NCBI GenBank assembly: GCA_027021365.1
Contig: JALUUM010000016.1
Span: 97,922 to 161,921, forward strand
Length of the DNA: 64,000 nucleotides
Source of the DNA: Spirochaetales bacterium
Lineage (GTDB): Bacteria > Spirochaetota > Spirochaetia > SZUA-6
Direction: 5' to 3'
The position numbers and the translations under genes were made by a program. Under the pieces are notes generated by a model. The model saw only the letters and a list, made by a program, of their open reading frames with translations, was not told the DNA's origin and made no database searches. Within the stretch, counting starts at the first letter, position 1. Each line of letters starts with the position of its first letter. Shown piece by piece: positions 44,920-53,567 of the stretch.

Positions 44920-46671
44920 ATGGATAGTATAAAAACCAATACAAGTGAGGGTGAGAAGTATCGTATTGAAGTTACCGGGATGAGCTGTGATTCATGTGCC
45001 AGGCACGTTAAAAAAGCTCTCGAAAGGGTAAGGGGAGTGGAGGGGGTGGAAGTCCCCGGATGGAAGGAAGGAGTTGCCTTCGTGAAGGTAAAGCCCGGTG
45101 AAGGCGGTTCCGGTGTGGAAGAGGAGCTTTTAAAGGCTGTAAGACGGGCAGGATACGGGGCTGAACTTTCAGAAGGCGGGGCCATTCCACCTGAAATGGA
45201 GAAGGCCACCGGCGGCGGTAAGAATCAATATGACAGCGAAGGGTACGACCTTATGGTGATAGGCGGAGGCTCGGCCGGTTTCGCGGCAGCTATCAGGGGA
45301 AACGAGCTCGGATACAGGGTCGCCATAGTAGAGGAATCCGTTATCGGAGGAACCTGTGTAAACGTGGGCTGCGTGCCCTCGAAGATCCTCATAAAGGCAG
45401 TTTCGGAGTATTACCACGCCAGGCATCCGAGGTTCGAGGCGGTAAAAACGGGATGGAGCGAGCTTTCCTGGGGAAAGCTTGTCGAGGAAAAGGACGGCAT
45501 GGTGGAACACTTGCGAAAGGCAAAGTACATCGATGTGCTTGCTTCGTACCCGGAAATCGATTACATCGAGGGAAAAGCTGTGCTTAAGGGAGAAAATTGG
45601 GTGGAGGTAAACGGTGCCGTATACCAGCCGGGCAAGATAATAATTTCCACCGGTGCAAAGACATGGGTGCCGCCAATCGAGGGGCTTGAGGAGTGCGGTT
45701 ACCTTACCAGTACCACGGCCATGGAGCTGAAGGAGCTTCCTGCCAGCATGTTGATACTTGGGGCCAGCGCCGTCGGTATTGAACTTGCCCAGATGTTTGC
45801 CAGGGCAGGGGTTGAGGTGAGCCTCGTAGAGGTTGCAGAGCGGATAGCCCCTTCCATGGAACCGGAGATAAGCGAGGAGCTGGAGAAGGTGCTTAAGTCG
45901 GAGGGAATACGGATTTTTACCGGGGTAAGGGTCCGTTCCGTCGAAAGGCGAAACAAGGGCAGGTATTTCCTCTACTGTACATCAGGGGGAAGCAGCGCGG
46001 GTGGTTCAGGTGGGGATCTGGCAGGCGAGTTCATGATAGAGGGAGACAGCCTGCTCGTTGCCACGGGAAGGAGGCCTGTCACAGGCGGAATGGGACTCGA
46101 GGAGGCAGGAGTAAGGCTAGGTGCCAGGGGAGAGATAGTGGTGAACAGGACCTTAAGGAGTGACAACCCCTACATCTATGCTGCAGGTGATGTGCTTGGA
46201 AAGGATATGTTCGTATATACTGCGGCATATTCGGGAAGCGTTGCCTCCGAAAATGCCCTTACGGGCGCTGAACTCGTCTATGATACAAGGATACTCCCCG
46301 GTGTAATCTTCTCCGACCCCCAGGCAGCTTCCGTCGGCCTGACAGAGAGAGAGGCAAGGGAAGCAGGCTACAGTGTGGATACCACTGTTCTCCCGATTGG
46401 TCATGTTCCAATAGCCATAGCATCGAGGGACCGCTACGGGCTCGTAAAGGTCGTTGCTGATTCCGGAAGCGGTGAGATACTGGGAGTGCATATCCTTTCC
46501 GATGAGGCTGGAAGTGTAGTGGAAATAGCGGCCATTGCAATGAAGGCGGGATTGAGGATAGAAGAACTTAAGAACACGCTCTTTCCATACCTCACGTATG
46601 CCGAGGGACTAAAACTTGCCGCCATCACCTTCAAGAAGGACGTTGCAGCCTTGAGCTGCTGTGCAGTTTAA
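44920..46671 (+). CDS. merA: Mercuric reductase with N-terminal HMA domain
   Basis: 583 residues; reduces Hg(II) to volatile Hg(0) with NADPH. Residues 15-85 are a heavy-metal-associated domain (GMSCDSCARHV). The FAD disulfide-reductase core has IGGGSAGFAAAIRG and the redox pair in GGTCVNVGCVPSK (Cys near 145 and 150). The C-terminal tail ends LSCCAV, the vicinal cysteines that deliver mercury. A short Ser/Gly-rich insertion (GGSSAGGSGG) is near residue 355. No merT/merP transport genes are present. Confidence 0.95.
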   Translation: MDSIKTNTSEGEKYRIEVTGMSCDSCARHVKKALERVRGVEGVEVPGWKEGVAFVKVKPGEGGSGVEEELLKAVRRAGYGAELSEGGAIPPEMEKATGGGKNQYDSEGYDLMVIGGGSAGFAAAIRGNELGYRVAIVEESVIGGTCVNVGCVPSKILIKAVSEYYHARHPRFEAVKTGWSELSWGKLVEEKDGMVEHLRKAKYIDVLASYPEIDYIEGKAVLKGENWVEVNGAVYQPGKIIISTGAKTWVPPIEGLEECGYLTSTTAMELKELPASMLILGASAVGIELAQMFARAGVEVSLVEVAERIAPSMEPEISEELEKVLKSEGIRIFTGVRVRSVERRNKGRYFLYCTSGGSSAGGSGGDLAGEFMIEGDSLLVATGRRPVTGGMGLEEAGVRLGARGEIVVNRTLRSDNPYIYAAGDVLGKDMFVYTAAYSGSVASENALTGAELVYDTRILPGVIFSDPQAASVGLTEREAREAGYSVDTTVLPIGHVPIAIASRDRYGLVKVVADSGSGEILGVHILSDEAGSVVEIAAIAMKAGLRIEELKNTLFPYLTYAEGLKLAAITFKKDVAALSCCAV

Positions 46672-46687
46672 AAAATTACACCTTATC

Positions 46688-46716
46688 TTGACAAATCTTT
46701 CCTTATCTCTTATCAT
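46688..46716 (+). promoter_or_regulatory. Promoter of the DegT/StrS aminotransferase gene
   Basis: TTGACA (46688-46693), 17-bp spacer, TATCAT (46711-46716). Confidence 0.8.
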
Positions 46717-46744
46717 AATTTACATTGAAATATAATGTAAATTA
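46716..46744 (+). promoter_or_regulatory. 29-bp inverted-repeat operator, copy 1
   Basis: TAATTTACATT-7 bp-AATGTAAATTA, perfect 11-bp arms, starting at the last base of the -10 box. This position overlaps the transcription start and suits a repressor. The same site and geometry recur at 50791. Confidence 0.8.
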
Positions 46745-46771
46745 CATAAGGTGATTTGAAAGGAGAAGGTG

Positions 46772-47974
46772 ATGCCAGGTCCCGGAGCTTACCTTGTCGG
46801 AGATGAGGAGAGGAGAGAAGTCGATGAAGTGATGCAGTCGGGCTATCTCTCCCGTTATGGTAGGGAGGATGATCCCCGTTTCAAGAAGAAGGTCGTTACA
46901 CTGGAGAGGGAATTTGCAAGGCGGATGGGTGCCAGGTACGGCCTAGCTGTGAACGGGGGCACCGGTGCTCTGATGGCTGCACTGGTAGGTGTAGGAGTCG
47001 GCCGTGGCGTGGAGGTGCTGGTTCCCGGTTATACATTCGTTGCATCGATTTCTTCCATCATTGCCGTAGGGGGGAAACCTGTTCTCACCGAGATAGATGA
47101 GTCACTCACAATGGACCCCGACGACATAGAGGGGAAGATTACCGAAAATACGAAAGTTGTAATGCCCGTTCACATGCTTGGAAATCCAAGCGACATGTCC
47201 AGAATTACTGAGATAGCCAGGAAACACGGACTGATAGTGCTCGAGGACTGTTGCCAATCCCTCGGTGCAAGCTACAGGGGAAGGATGACAGGCTCCATAG
47301 GTGATATAGGTGCATTCTCGTTGAATATCAACAAAACGATTACCTGCGGTGACGGCGGAATGGTAATAACTGACAACAGGGAGTACTACGAACGTGCATT
47401 CGGATTTCATGACCAGGGGCATAAACCGCTTCGCATGGGAGTGGAGATAGGAAAGAGGTCACTCATCGGCATAAACCTGAGGATGAATGAACTTACGGGT
47501 GCCTTTGCCCTGGGCCAGCTAAAGAAACTGGACAGTATACTCTCCGAGCTTAAGAGAAAGAAGAAGCTTTTCAAGGATACCATTTCCGAAGGCGGAATAA
47601 GGAATATGAGGTTCAGGAGGATAAATGACCCCGGTGAATGCGGCACCCTGTTGACGGTGATATTTGAAACACATGAGGTTGCAGAGAAGGTGGCAAAGGC
47701 TCTGGGGAGCAAGACGGTTTCAGGGAGCGGGTGGCACGTGTACAACAACATGGAACAGCTTCTCTCCTACGAGGATCAGGACGGAAAGAGACCTTTCAGA
47801 AAGCACATGCTTCCCAGGACGGACGATATTCTTGACAGGGCAATAAATTTGAGTGTCGGTGTGGTGGACCCTGGCCTGGGAGCCGATTTCGGGATAAACA
47901 TACTCTCCGGTGATGATGAAATCAGGAGAAAGGGAGAGGAATTCGTAAGAATAGTAAAGCCAATCGTGGATTGA
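46772..47974 (+). CDS. DegT/DnrJ/EryC1/StrS-family aminotransferase
   Basis: PLP-dependent aminotransferase of 400 residues. The opening GPGAYLVGDEERREVDEVMQSG, LAVNGGTGALMAALVGVGVG, and the PLP Lys in FSLNINKTITCGDGGMV (near residue 187) are family marks; EDCCQSLGASYRG has the Asp/Gln contacts. Such enzymes aminate keto sugars or inososes (the scyllo-inosose aminotransferases belong here). AAGGAG is 6 bp before ATG 46772; GTG 46769 is also possible. The setting beside inositol-type dehydrogenases suggests amino-inositol conversion (inference). Confidence 0.88.
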   Translation: MPGPGAYLVGDEERREVDEVMQSGYLSRYGREDDPRFKKKVVTLEREFARRMGARYGLAVNGGTGALMAALVGVGVGRGVEVLVPGYTFVASISSIIAVGGKPVLTEIDESLTMDPDDIEGKITENTKVVMPVHMLGNPSDMSRITEIARKHGLIVLEDCCQSLGASYRGRMTGSIGDIGAFSLNINKTITCGDGGMVITDNREYYERAFGFHDQGHKPLRMGVEIGKRSLIGINLRMNELTGAFALGQLKKLDSILSELKRKKKLFKDTISEGGIRNMRFRRINDPGECGTLLTVIFETHEVAEKVAKALGSKTVSGSGWHVYNNMEQLLSYEDQDGKRPFRKHMLPRTDDILDRAINLSVGVVDPGLGADFGINILSGDDEIRRKGEEFVRIVKPIVD

Positions 47975-47990
47975 AGTAATACGGGCTCGA

Positions 47991-48369
47991 CTATTTCAGT
48001 TTCTCATTTGTTATTTGAACACAGTATTCAAAAGCCTCCTCCGCTTCGGCCTTACGGTATTTTGCCCCTGTAGCCGAGATAACTTCCGAAACAGGTATCA
48101 CCCCTTCCCTGCCTGCATTCAGGCTTGTATTTTTTTAATGGCAGTAAAATTGGTTTCGCTTTGTCGGTTTTCAACCTGAGATATGCACCACCCCTCCAAA
48201 GTGAGGAAGCGAGCCTGGTAATGACAATCAGAGAAGCACCTGGCTTTTTAGCAGCGAGTGCGCCGTAGTATACCGAGCCACCTGTGGATTGACTCTTTCT
48301 GCCGTCCATATCGATGATGTCCTTGGAGATGTTTCCGGCAATTACCAGGTCGAAGGCTTTCTTTTTCAC
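47991..48369 (-). pseudogene. Decayed PfkB-family sugar kinase
   Basis: The N-terminus FDLVIAGNISKDIIDMDG and GGSVYYGALAAKKPGASLIV of a ribokinase-like fold is joined after a large deletion to the C-terminal site motif GRGDTCFGSYLGYR. The frame then ends at a stop, while the rest of a kinase tail (AKYRKAEAEEAFEYCV) continues in the next frame to a stop at 47991, showing a frameshift. About 125 residues remain from roughly 300. The gene is convergent with the aminotransferase. Confidence 0.8.
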
Positions 48370-48498
48370 ATTTTGGCCTCTATTCCCTTGCTGGTTTAAG
48401 AAAATTCATATATATATGATTCTATTGAAAAGACAGGCATAGTTCAACAAAACTGCTTGAATCAATTTATCTGTTACAGGGATCGGAGAAAACAGGAA

Positions 48499-49632
48499 TT
48501 GCGTGCTACAAGGGTCATAATCGATTTGAATGTATTGAGGGAAAATCTTAATGCAATAAAGAGGTATGTTGGACCATCCGTCTCGATAGCCCTCAGCCTT
48601 AAGGCCGATGGTTACGGACACGGTTCCGTTGCCGTGGCAAGAGCGGCGGAGGCTGTTGGAATCGATACCTTTGGAATATCGAATCTCGACGAGGCCATGG
48701 AACTAAGGGAAGCCGGAATAAAGGGAAGGATACTACTCTATGGCCTTGCCCTGCCGGAAGAAATACCCCTTCTGGTGAGGGAGGGAATACAGTGCTTCGT
48801 GGGAGACGAGGAATATATCGATCTCTTTGCAAAGGAGGCAAGAAAACAGGGGAGGATTGCATTACTGCATCTAAAGGTTGATACGGGAATGGGTAGAATA
48901 GGGTGCAGCCCTGAGATGCTTCCCCTTCTTGCAGAGAAGATTCATAGAGACAGGAATACCGAGCTTGGTGGTATCTGTACACATTTTCCGGCATCCAACA
49001 GCACCGATTCCGATTTTACAAGGGAACAGTTAAGGATTTTCAGGCTGTGGGTGGACAGGATAAGGGAGAGGGGAATACCCACGGGTAGCTTGCATGCGGC
49101 AAATTCGGATGCCCTTCTCTCCATCCCCGATTCGCATTTGGACATGGTCAGGCCCGGCCTGCTCGCCTATGGCTACTATCCGGAGGGAATAGATGATTCT
49201 ATAAGAGAGAAGGTTCCTGTTCAGCCGGTCATGGAGTTCAGAACAAAGGTTGTATTTCTGAAGAAGGTAAAGGGAGATACGCCCATTTCGTACGGAATGA
49301 CATATAGGACGAAGGCTGAAACAACGATTGCAACCCTTGCGGCAGGTTACGGTGATGGCTACAACAGGATGCTATCCAACAGGGGGAGAGTTTTCATTAG
49401 GAAAAGGTTGTATCCTGTTGCAGGCAGGATATGCATGGACCAGTTCATGGTGGACCTTGGCCTGAAATCGGATGTCAAGCTGTACGACGATGCGGTTCTC
49501 TTTGGAAGGAAGTACCCGGAAAGGCCAGTGAATCCCCCCGATGCAAATGATATTGCAAGGATGATAGGTACGATACCCTACGAGGTGACTTTGTCGGTGA
49601 GTAAACGAGTTCCTCGTGTGTTCAAAGGGTGA
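48499..49632 (+). CDS. alr: Alanine racemase
   Basis: PLP-dependent racemase of about 377 residues. The PLP Lys is in IALSLKADGYGHGS, the second catalytic residue Tyr in ISYGMTYR, and HLKVDTGMGRIG and VAGRICMDQFMVDL complete the two-domain fold. TTG 48499 (LRATRVIIDL) fits the family start, with GGAG and AGGAA just upstream; TTG 48457 would add 14 residues. Converts L-alanine to D-alanine for peptidoglycan. Neighbours are unrelated to cell wall, so its role here is probably general. Confidence 0.92.
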   Translation: MRATRVIIDLNVLRENLNAIKRYVGPSVSIALSLKADGYGHGSVAVARAAEAVGIDTFGISNLDEAMELREAGIKGRILLYGLALPEEIPLLVREGIQCFVGDEEYIDLFAKEARKQGRIALLHLKVDTGMGRIGCSPEMLPLLAEKIHRDRNTELGGICTHFPASNSTDSDFTREQLRIFRLWVDRIRERGIPTGSLHAANSDALLSIPDSHLDMVRPGLLAYGYYPEGIDDSIREKVPVQPVMEFRTKVVFLKKVKGDTPISYGMTYRTKAETTIATLAAGYGDGYNRMLSNRGRVFIRKRLYPVAGRICMDQFMVDLGLKSDVKLYDDAVLFGRKYPERPVNPPDANDIARMIGTIPYEVTLSVSKRVPRVFKG

Positions 49633-49675
49633 ATCGGGAGAGTGGTCGGAAAGATTCTCGCAGGATGACAGGGAG

Positions 49676-50707
49676 TCAAAGGGATACGGAGTTCCCGCTT
49701 TCAGCTGATTTCCTTATTGCGTCTACCACCCTCATTACTTCAAGAATTTCACCCGGGGTTACCGGTAGGGGCTTGTCCTTTCTAAGAGCCTCTGCAAAGG
49801 CAGAATAGAAACCCCTGGATATCTCGCCGTGAGGTATGCTTAAGGTTACCTCTTCATCTATTTCGTCCCATTCCTTTTTTATCGTTGCCCTGTCCCACTC
49901 GGTCGGGTCCCCTCCTTTTATCTTGAGCGTACCATTGACACCTATCAAAAACCACCTTGGCATCGGTATTCTGAAGTTGTTGGAGGCTTCCACCCTGGCT
50001 GTCGTTCCGTCTGAAAAGAGTATCTCAGCCCAGAAGTGGTCATCTACTTCCTTCGTCCAGACACGTCCCTCCATTCTCCCGAATACGGTTTTCACCTTTT
50101 CCCTTTTAAGTAAAAGGAGCTGGTCGATAAGGTGGGTTCCCCAGTCGTTCAGGAATCCTCCGCCGTAGCGTTTTTTTATCCTCCACGGATTTTCCATTCC
50201 CTGTGCTCCCCATCCCGCCCATCCGGCCGAGTAATCGGTCTTTCCCGATTCTATCCTGTAAACCTCGCCTATGGAACCTTCGCCGATCACTTTACGTATC
50301 AGCTTGAAATCGAGGTCCCATCTCCTGTTAAGGTGGACTGTAACGCGTAGTTTCCTCTTTTCCGCCTCTTTCAGTATCTCTTCCGTTTCCCCGAGGTTCA
50401 GAGCAATCGGTTTCTCTACGATTATTTCCTTTCCAGCTTCAAGCGCCTTCAGTGCCCACTCCTTGTGATTTTCAGTTGTTGTAGATATGACTACCCATTG
50501 GATTTCAGGATCGGCAAGAAGTTTTTCGTGACGGTCATAGGTTTTTATACCAAACCTTTCTCTTGCCTTTTCCAGTTGAACTGTTGCCCTGCTGCTCGCT
50601 GCAAGGAGCCTAAGCCCCGGTGTTTCTTCTATCAGGCTGCAGTGAACCAATCCCATGCGCCCTGCACCAAGAACACCGATGCACGTTTCACTGATTCTAT
50701 CTTTCAT
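49676..50707 (-). CDS. Gfo/Idh/MocA-family oxidoreductase
   Basis: 343 residues: NAD motif IGVLGAGRMGLVHCSLI, EKPIALNLGE with the conserved Lys-Pro, and GGGFLNDWGTHLIDQLL with the catalytic His. Such enzymes oxidise sugars or inositols. It diverges from the zinc dehydrogenase, sharing the intergenic region with the operator at 50791, and an AATGTAA half-site sits at its own start (50708-50714). A usual ribosome site is 20 or more bases away, so its start is less certain. Confidence 0.88.
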   Translation of the reverse strand: MKDRISETCIGVLGAGRMGLVHCSLIEETPGLRLLAASSRATVQLEKARERFGIKTYDRHEKLLADPEIQWVVISTTTENHKEWALKALEAGKEIIVEKPIALNLGETEEILKEAEKRKLRVTVHLNRRWDLDFKLIRKVIGEGSIGEVYRIESGKTDYSAGWAGWGAQGMENPWRIKKRYGGGFLNDWGTHLIDQLLLLKREKVKTVFGRMEGRVWTKEVDDHFWAEILFSDGTTARVEASNNFRIPMPRWFLIGVNGTLKIKGGDPTEWDRATIKKEWDEIDEEVTLSIPHGEISRGFYSAFAEALRKDKPLPVTPGEILEVMRVVDAIRKSAESGNSVSL

Positions 50708-50762
50708 AATGTAACAATTTTATTTTATTACTCCTTTTTTTTCAATAATACCGCCTTGAATG

Positions 50763-50791
50763 TTGACAATTATTACATTGAAACATATACT
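50763..50791 (+). promoter_or_regulatory. Consensus promoter of the inositol-type operon
   Basis: TTGACA (50763-50768), 17-bp spacer, TATACT (50786-50791). The spacer contains a TTACATTGAAA stretch that matches the operator half-site next to it. Confidence 0.88.
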
Positions 50792-50823
50792 AATTTACGT
50801 ATATAATGAATGTAATTTACATT
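50791..50823 (+). promoter_or_regulatory. 29-bp inverted-repeat operator, copy 2
   Basis: TAATTTACGTA-7 bp-AATGTAATTTA, three differences from the copy at 46716, starting again at the last base of the -10 box. A second overlapping palindrome AATGTAA-T-TTACATT (50809-50823) extends it downstream. Confidence 0.78.
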
Positions 50824-50853
50824 TGATCGAATACCAAAGGTAAGGGGAAATAG

Positions 50854-51900
50854 ATGTTGGCCGCTGTCTTCGAAGGTGAGGGAAAGCTTGTCTTGCAGGA
50901 CAGGCCGAAGCCCGAAATAAAGAATCCTACCGATGTGCTTCTAAGGGTGACAGGTGTTGGTATCTGCGGTACTGACCTTCACATACTCCAGGTGCCGCCT
51001 GCACATCCTGCTACGAAAGGAATAATTCTCGGACACGAGTTTACGGGCATAGTGGAGAAAACCGGAAGTGACGTGGAGGAGTTTGAAAAGGGAGATCATG
51101 TAATAGTCGATCCCCATCCGGGCTGCGGAACCTGCCAGCAGTGTCGTAGCGGACACCCGGACAGGTGTACTGTCCTGTATGAGAAGTCCGGCATTCCCGG
51201 GCAGGCGGGAACAATTGGAATATTTTCCGATGGTGCCATGACGAGCCACGTGATCGTGCCGGTTCAATCCCTCTACAGGATAAGTCCTTCGGTACCATCA
51301 CATATTGCAGCCCTTGCAGAGCCGCTTGCTTGTGTGGTAAGTGCGGCGAGCAAGCTTAAGGTTCAGCCGGGAGAAACGGTACTTATACTGGGGGCAGGCC
51401 CTATTGGCCAGTTGTTCACTGGTTATCTAAAGGCCTGTGGAGCGGGAAAGGTAATGGTTTCCGAGATTTCGGATTACAGGCGCAGGAAGGCCCTGGAATG
51501 CGGGGCAGATATCGTTATCAATCCCCATAAGGAGGATATAAAAGCGGTACTTGCAAGGGAGACCAGGGGAGGACCCGATGTGGTCGTAGAGGCAGTGGGG
51601 CCGCTTCTTCCCCAGGCAATAGAGCTTGTTCACAGTGACGGTAGGATTCTCCAGTTCGGCCATGACGAGCTTGCACGTCCTGAGATACCTGTGGCTGAAA
51701 TCGTAAAGAAAGAGATTGTAATATACGGTGCCTTCATCGGGAAGTTCACCTTTGCCAAGCTCCCCGGAATAATCGAGAGCGGAGTTCTTCCCCTGGATAA
51801 GGTGGTATCTCACAGGCTTCCCCTTTCAAAGGTACATGAGGGGATTGCTACGCTAAGAAAGGGGTTGGGGTTGAAGATTATCCTGGAACCTGAAGATTAG
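50854..51900 (+). CDS. Zinc-dependent polyol dehydrogenase, sorbitol/threonine-dehydrogenase type (IolM-like)
   Basis: 348 residues. Catalytic zinc site CGTDLHI and GHEFTG; structural zinc cysteines in GCGTCQQCRSGHPDRC; NAD fold VLILGAGPIGQLFTGYL. In Thermotoga maritima an enzyme of this type (IolM) oxidises 2-keto-myo-inositol to a diketo-inositol; the IolG-like and IolI-like genes nearby make that a reasonable guess. It is the first gene of the ABC importer operon under the strong promoter at 50763. Confidence 0.85.
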   Translation: MLAAVFEGEGKLVLQDRPKPEIKNPTDVLLRVTGVGICGTDLHILQVPPAHPATKGIILGHEFTGIVEKTGSDVEEFEKGDHVIVDPHPGCGTCQQCRSGHPDRCTVLYEKSGIPGQAGTIGIFSDGAMTSHVIVPVQSLYRISPSVPSHIAALAEPLACVVSAASKLKVQPGETVLILGAGPIGQLFTGYLKACGAGKVMVSEISDYRRRKALECGADIVINPHKEDIKAVLARETRGGPDVVVEAVGPLLPQAIELVHSDGRILQFGHDELARPEIPVAEIVKKEIVIYGAFIGKFTFAKLPGIIESGVLPLDKVVSHRLPLSKVHEGIATLRKGLGLKIILEPED

Positions 51901-51924
51901 GAAGGGATGATTTGAAAGGAGGTG

Positions 51925-51957
51925 ATGTCGGGAGAAAAAGGTAAATGGGAATTGTAA
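51925..51957 (+). CDS. Possible 10-residue leader peptide
   Basis: ATG 51925 follows a full AAAGGAGG box and opens a reading frame of 10 codons (MSGEKGKWEL) before a stop. Such a strong site ahead of so short a frame may act in translational coupling or attenuation of the binding-protein gene, or may be a relic. Confidence 0.25.
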   Translation: MSGEKGKWEL

Positions 51958-52017
51958 TTGATTCCATGGTAATTATTGCCAAAAAATTAAGAAAAATATC
52001 AAGGAGGTGAAAGAGTA

Positions 52018-53472
52018 ATGAGAAAAGCATTTGTTATTCTTATGGCTCTCATGTTACTGGCAGCCTTTTCGGGTTTTGCCGGAGGTCAAAAGGAAGGTGG
52101 TACGCCCTCCGGAAAGCCCTACGAGGGTGTAAAGATCAGTGTTGTTGCACATTCGGGCCACCATGCGACTCCGTGGTACAAGGAGGCTGACAATATAAAG
52201 AAGTCCCTCGGTATCACCCTTAACGTAATTGAGGTTTCACCGGATGAGCTCTACTCCAGGGAGATGCTGGAGCTATCGCAGAGAACCGGTGCATACGATA
52301 TTATTCAGTACAATTCCGCATGGGTCGGTGATTTTGAAAATTACATACTGCCGCTGGATAATTATATAGCAAAGGACAATGACGCAATCGGATTCAACGA
52401 CATACTACCGGCATTCAGGAAGGCACAGGATATCTGGGGAGGCAAAAAGGTATCTATTACGATAGACGGTGATACATTCCTCTTCTACTACAGAAAGGAT
52501 GTCTTCGAGGATCCCGGTGAACAGAAGGCTTTCAAGGCGAAGTATGGCTATGCCCTTCCCGATCCGCCCCAGACCTGGCAGCAGGTAGTTGATCTTGCCC
52601 AGTTCTTTACGAGAAAGAAGGGGCAGAAACTTGCAGGAAGGACACTGACTAAGGATTTTTACGGTTATGCCGACCAGGCAAAGAGGGGCAGGGTGTACTA
52701 CTGGTACCTTTTCCGTTATGTGCCCTTCAGTGCACCGAATCCTCACTATTTCGATCCAAATACGATGAAGCCCCTTATAAATTCTTCCAAGGCTGTTAAG
52801 GCTCTGGAGAACATGAAAGAGCTTTTGAAGTATTCTCCTCCCGGAGTACTTTCATGGGAGTGGGATGAACTGTACAATGCCGCCATGAAGGATGGTACAG
52901 TCTGTATGTGGATTCACTGGACCGACGAGGGAAGGGGATTCAATACACTGGCTCCGCTTCCCGTGGAGAATCCTCCCAAACCCGTTTTGGGCATTGCCGG
53001 AACACCGGGTGTAAAGGTTGGGGGCAAGCTCTACCAGTACACGATAGTGGACTCGGCCTGGGTAGCATCTATTACAAAGGACAGCAAACATCCGGATGCC
53101 GCTTATGCGGTACTTAAATGGATGTTCGCGCCGAGTGAGAGGAACTTGAGCTTCATCATGAATCCCGATTATGGCTGGGACCCCTCGAGGTATTCACACT
53201 TCAATTCGAAGGAGTGGAGACAGAAGGTTCCCGGTATCGAGAATTATCTGAATCTCGAGCTCAAGGCCCTGGAGAAGGGTTATCCTATGCTCAAGATTCC
53301 GGGCGCTTTCGAGTACAACGATGTCCTCGATGTCAATGTTTCGGAGTACCTTGCAGGCGGAATAAAGACAGCAAAGGAGGCACTTGACAGGGTTGCTTCC
53401 AAGTGGAACGAGCTTAACAAGAAGTTCGGTGTTGAGAAACAGAAGGCTTTCTACGCCAAGATGTGGCAGTAG
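52018..53472 (+). CDS. ABC sugar-binding protein (solute-binding family 1)
   Basis: 484 residues. Signal peptide AFVILMALMLLAAFSGFA then GGQKEGG, again lacking the lipobox Cys. YDIIQYNSAWVGDFENYIL and VSITIDGDTFLFYYRKDVF belong to the sugar-binding family. AAGGAGGTG precedes ATG 52018. First of the transporter set with the two permeases downstream. Substrate probably inositol or a related cyclitol by neighbourhood (inference). Confidence 0.9.
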   Translation: MRKAFVILMALMLLAAFSGFAGGQKEGGTPSGKPYEGVKISVVAHSGHHATPWYKEADNIKKSLGITLNVIEVSPDELYSREMLELSQRTGAYDIIQYNSAWVGDFENYILPLDNYIAKDNDAIGFNDILPAFRKAQDIWGGKKVSITIDGDTFLFYYRKDVFEDPGEQKAFKAKYGYALPDPPQTWQQVVDLAQFFTRKKGQKLAGRTLTKDFYGYADQAKRGRVYYWYLFRYVPFSAPNPHYFDPNTMKPLINSSKAVKALENMKELLKYSPPGVLSWEWDELYNAAMKDGTVCMWIHWTDEGRGFNTLAPLPVENPPKPVLGIAGTPGVKVGGKLYQYTIVDSAWVASITKDSKHPDAAYAVLKWMFAPSERNLSFIMNPDYGWDPSRYSHFNSKEWRQKVPGIENYLNLELKALEKGYPMLKIPGAFEYNDVLDVNVSEYLAGGIKTAKEALDRVASKWNELNKKFGVEKQKAFYAKMWQ

Positions 53473-53493
53473 GGCGAATCTTCCTGTTGATAC

Positions 53494-53536
53494 CTGCCGA
53501 CCGCATGGTTTGTTTACAAACTGCTGCGGCCGGCAG
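53494..53536 (+). terminator. Intercistronic stem-loop between binding-protein and permease genes
   Basis: CTGCCG-A-CCGCA pairs with TGCGG-C-CGGCAG (one mismatch), with a further TTTGT/ACAAA stem inside. It lies 21 bp after the binding-protein stop. No U-tract follows. Confidence 0.7.
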
Positions 53537-53567
53537 TATTATATCTTGAAGTGAGGAAACAGTTGTC

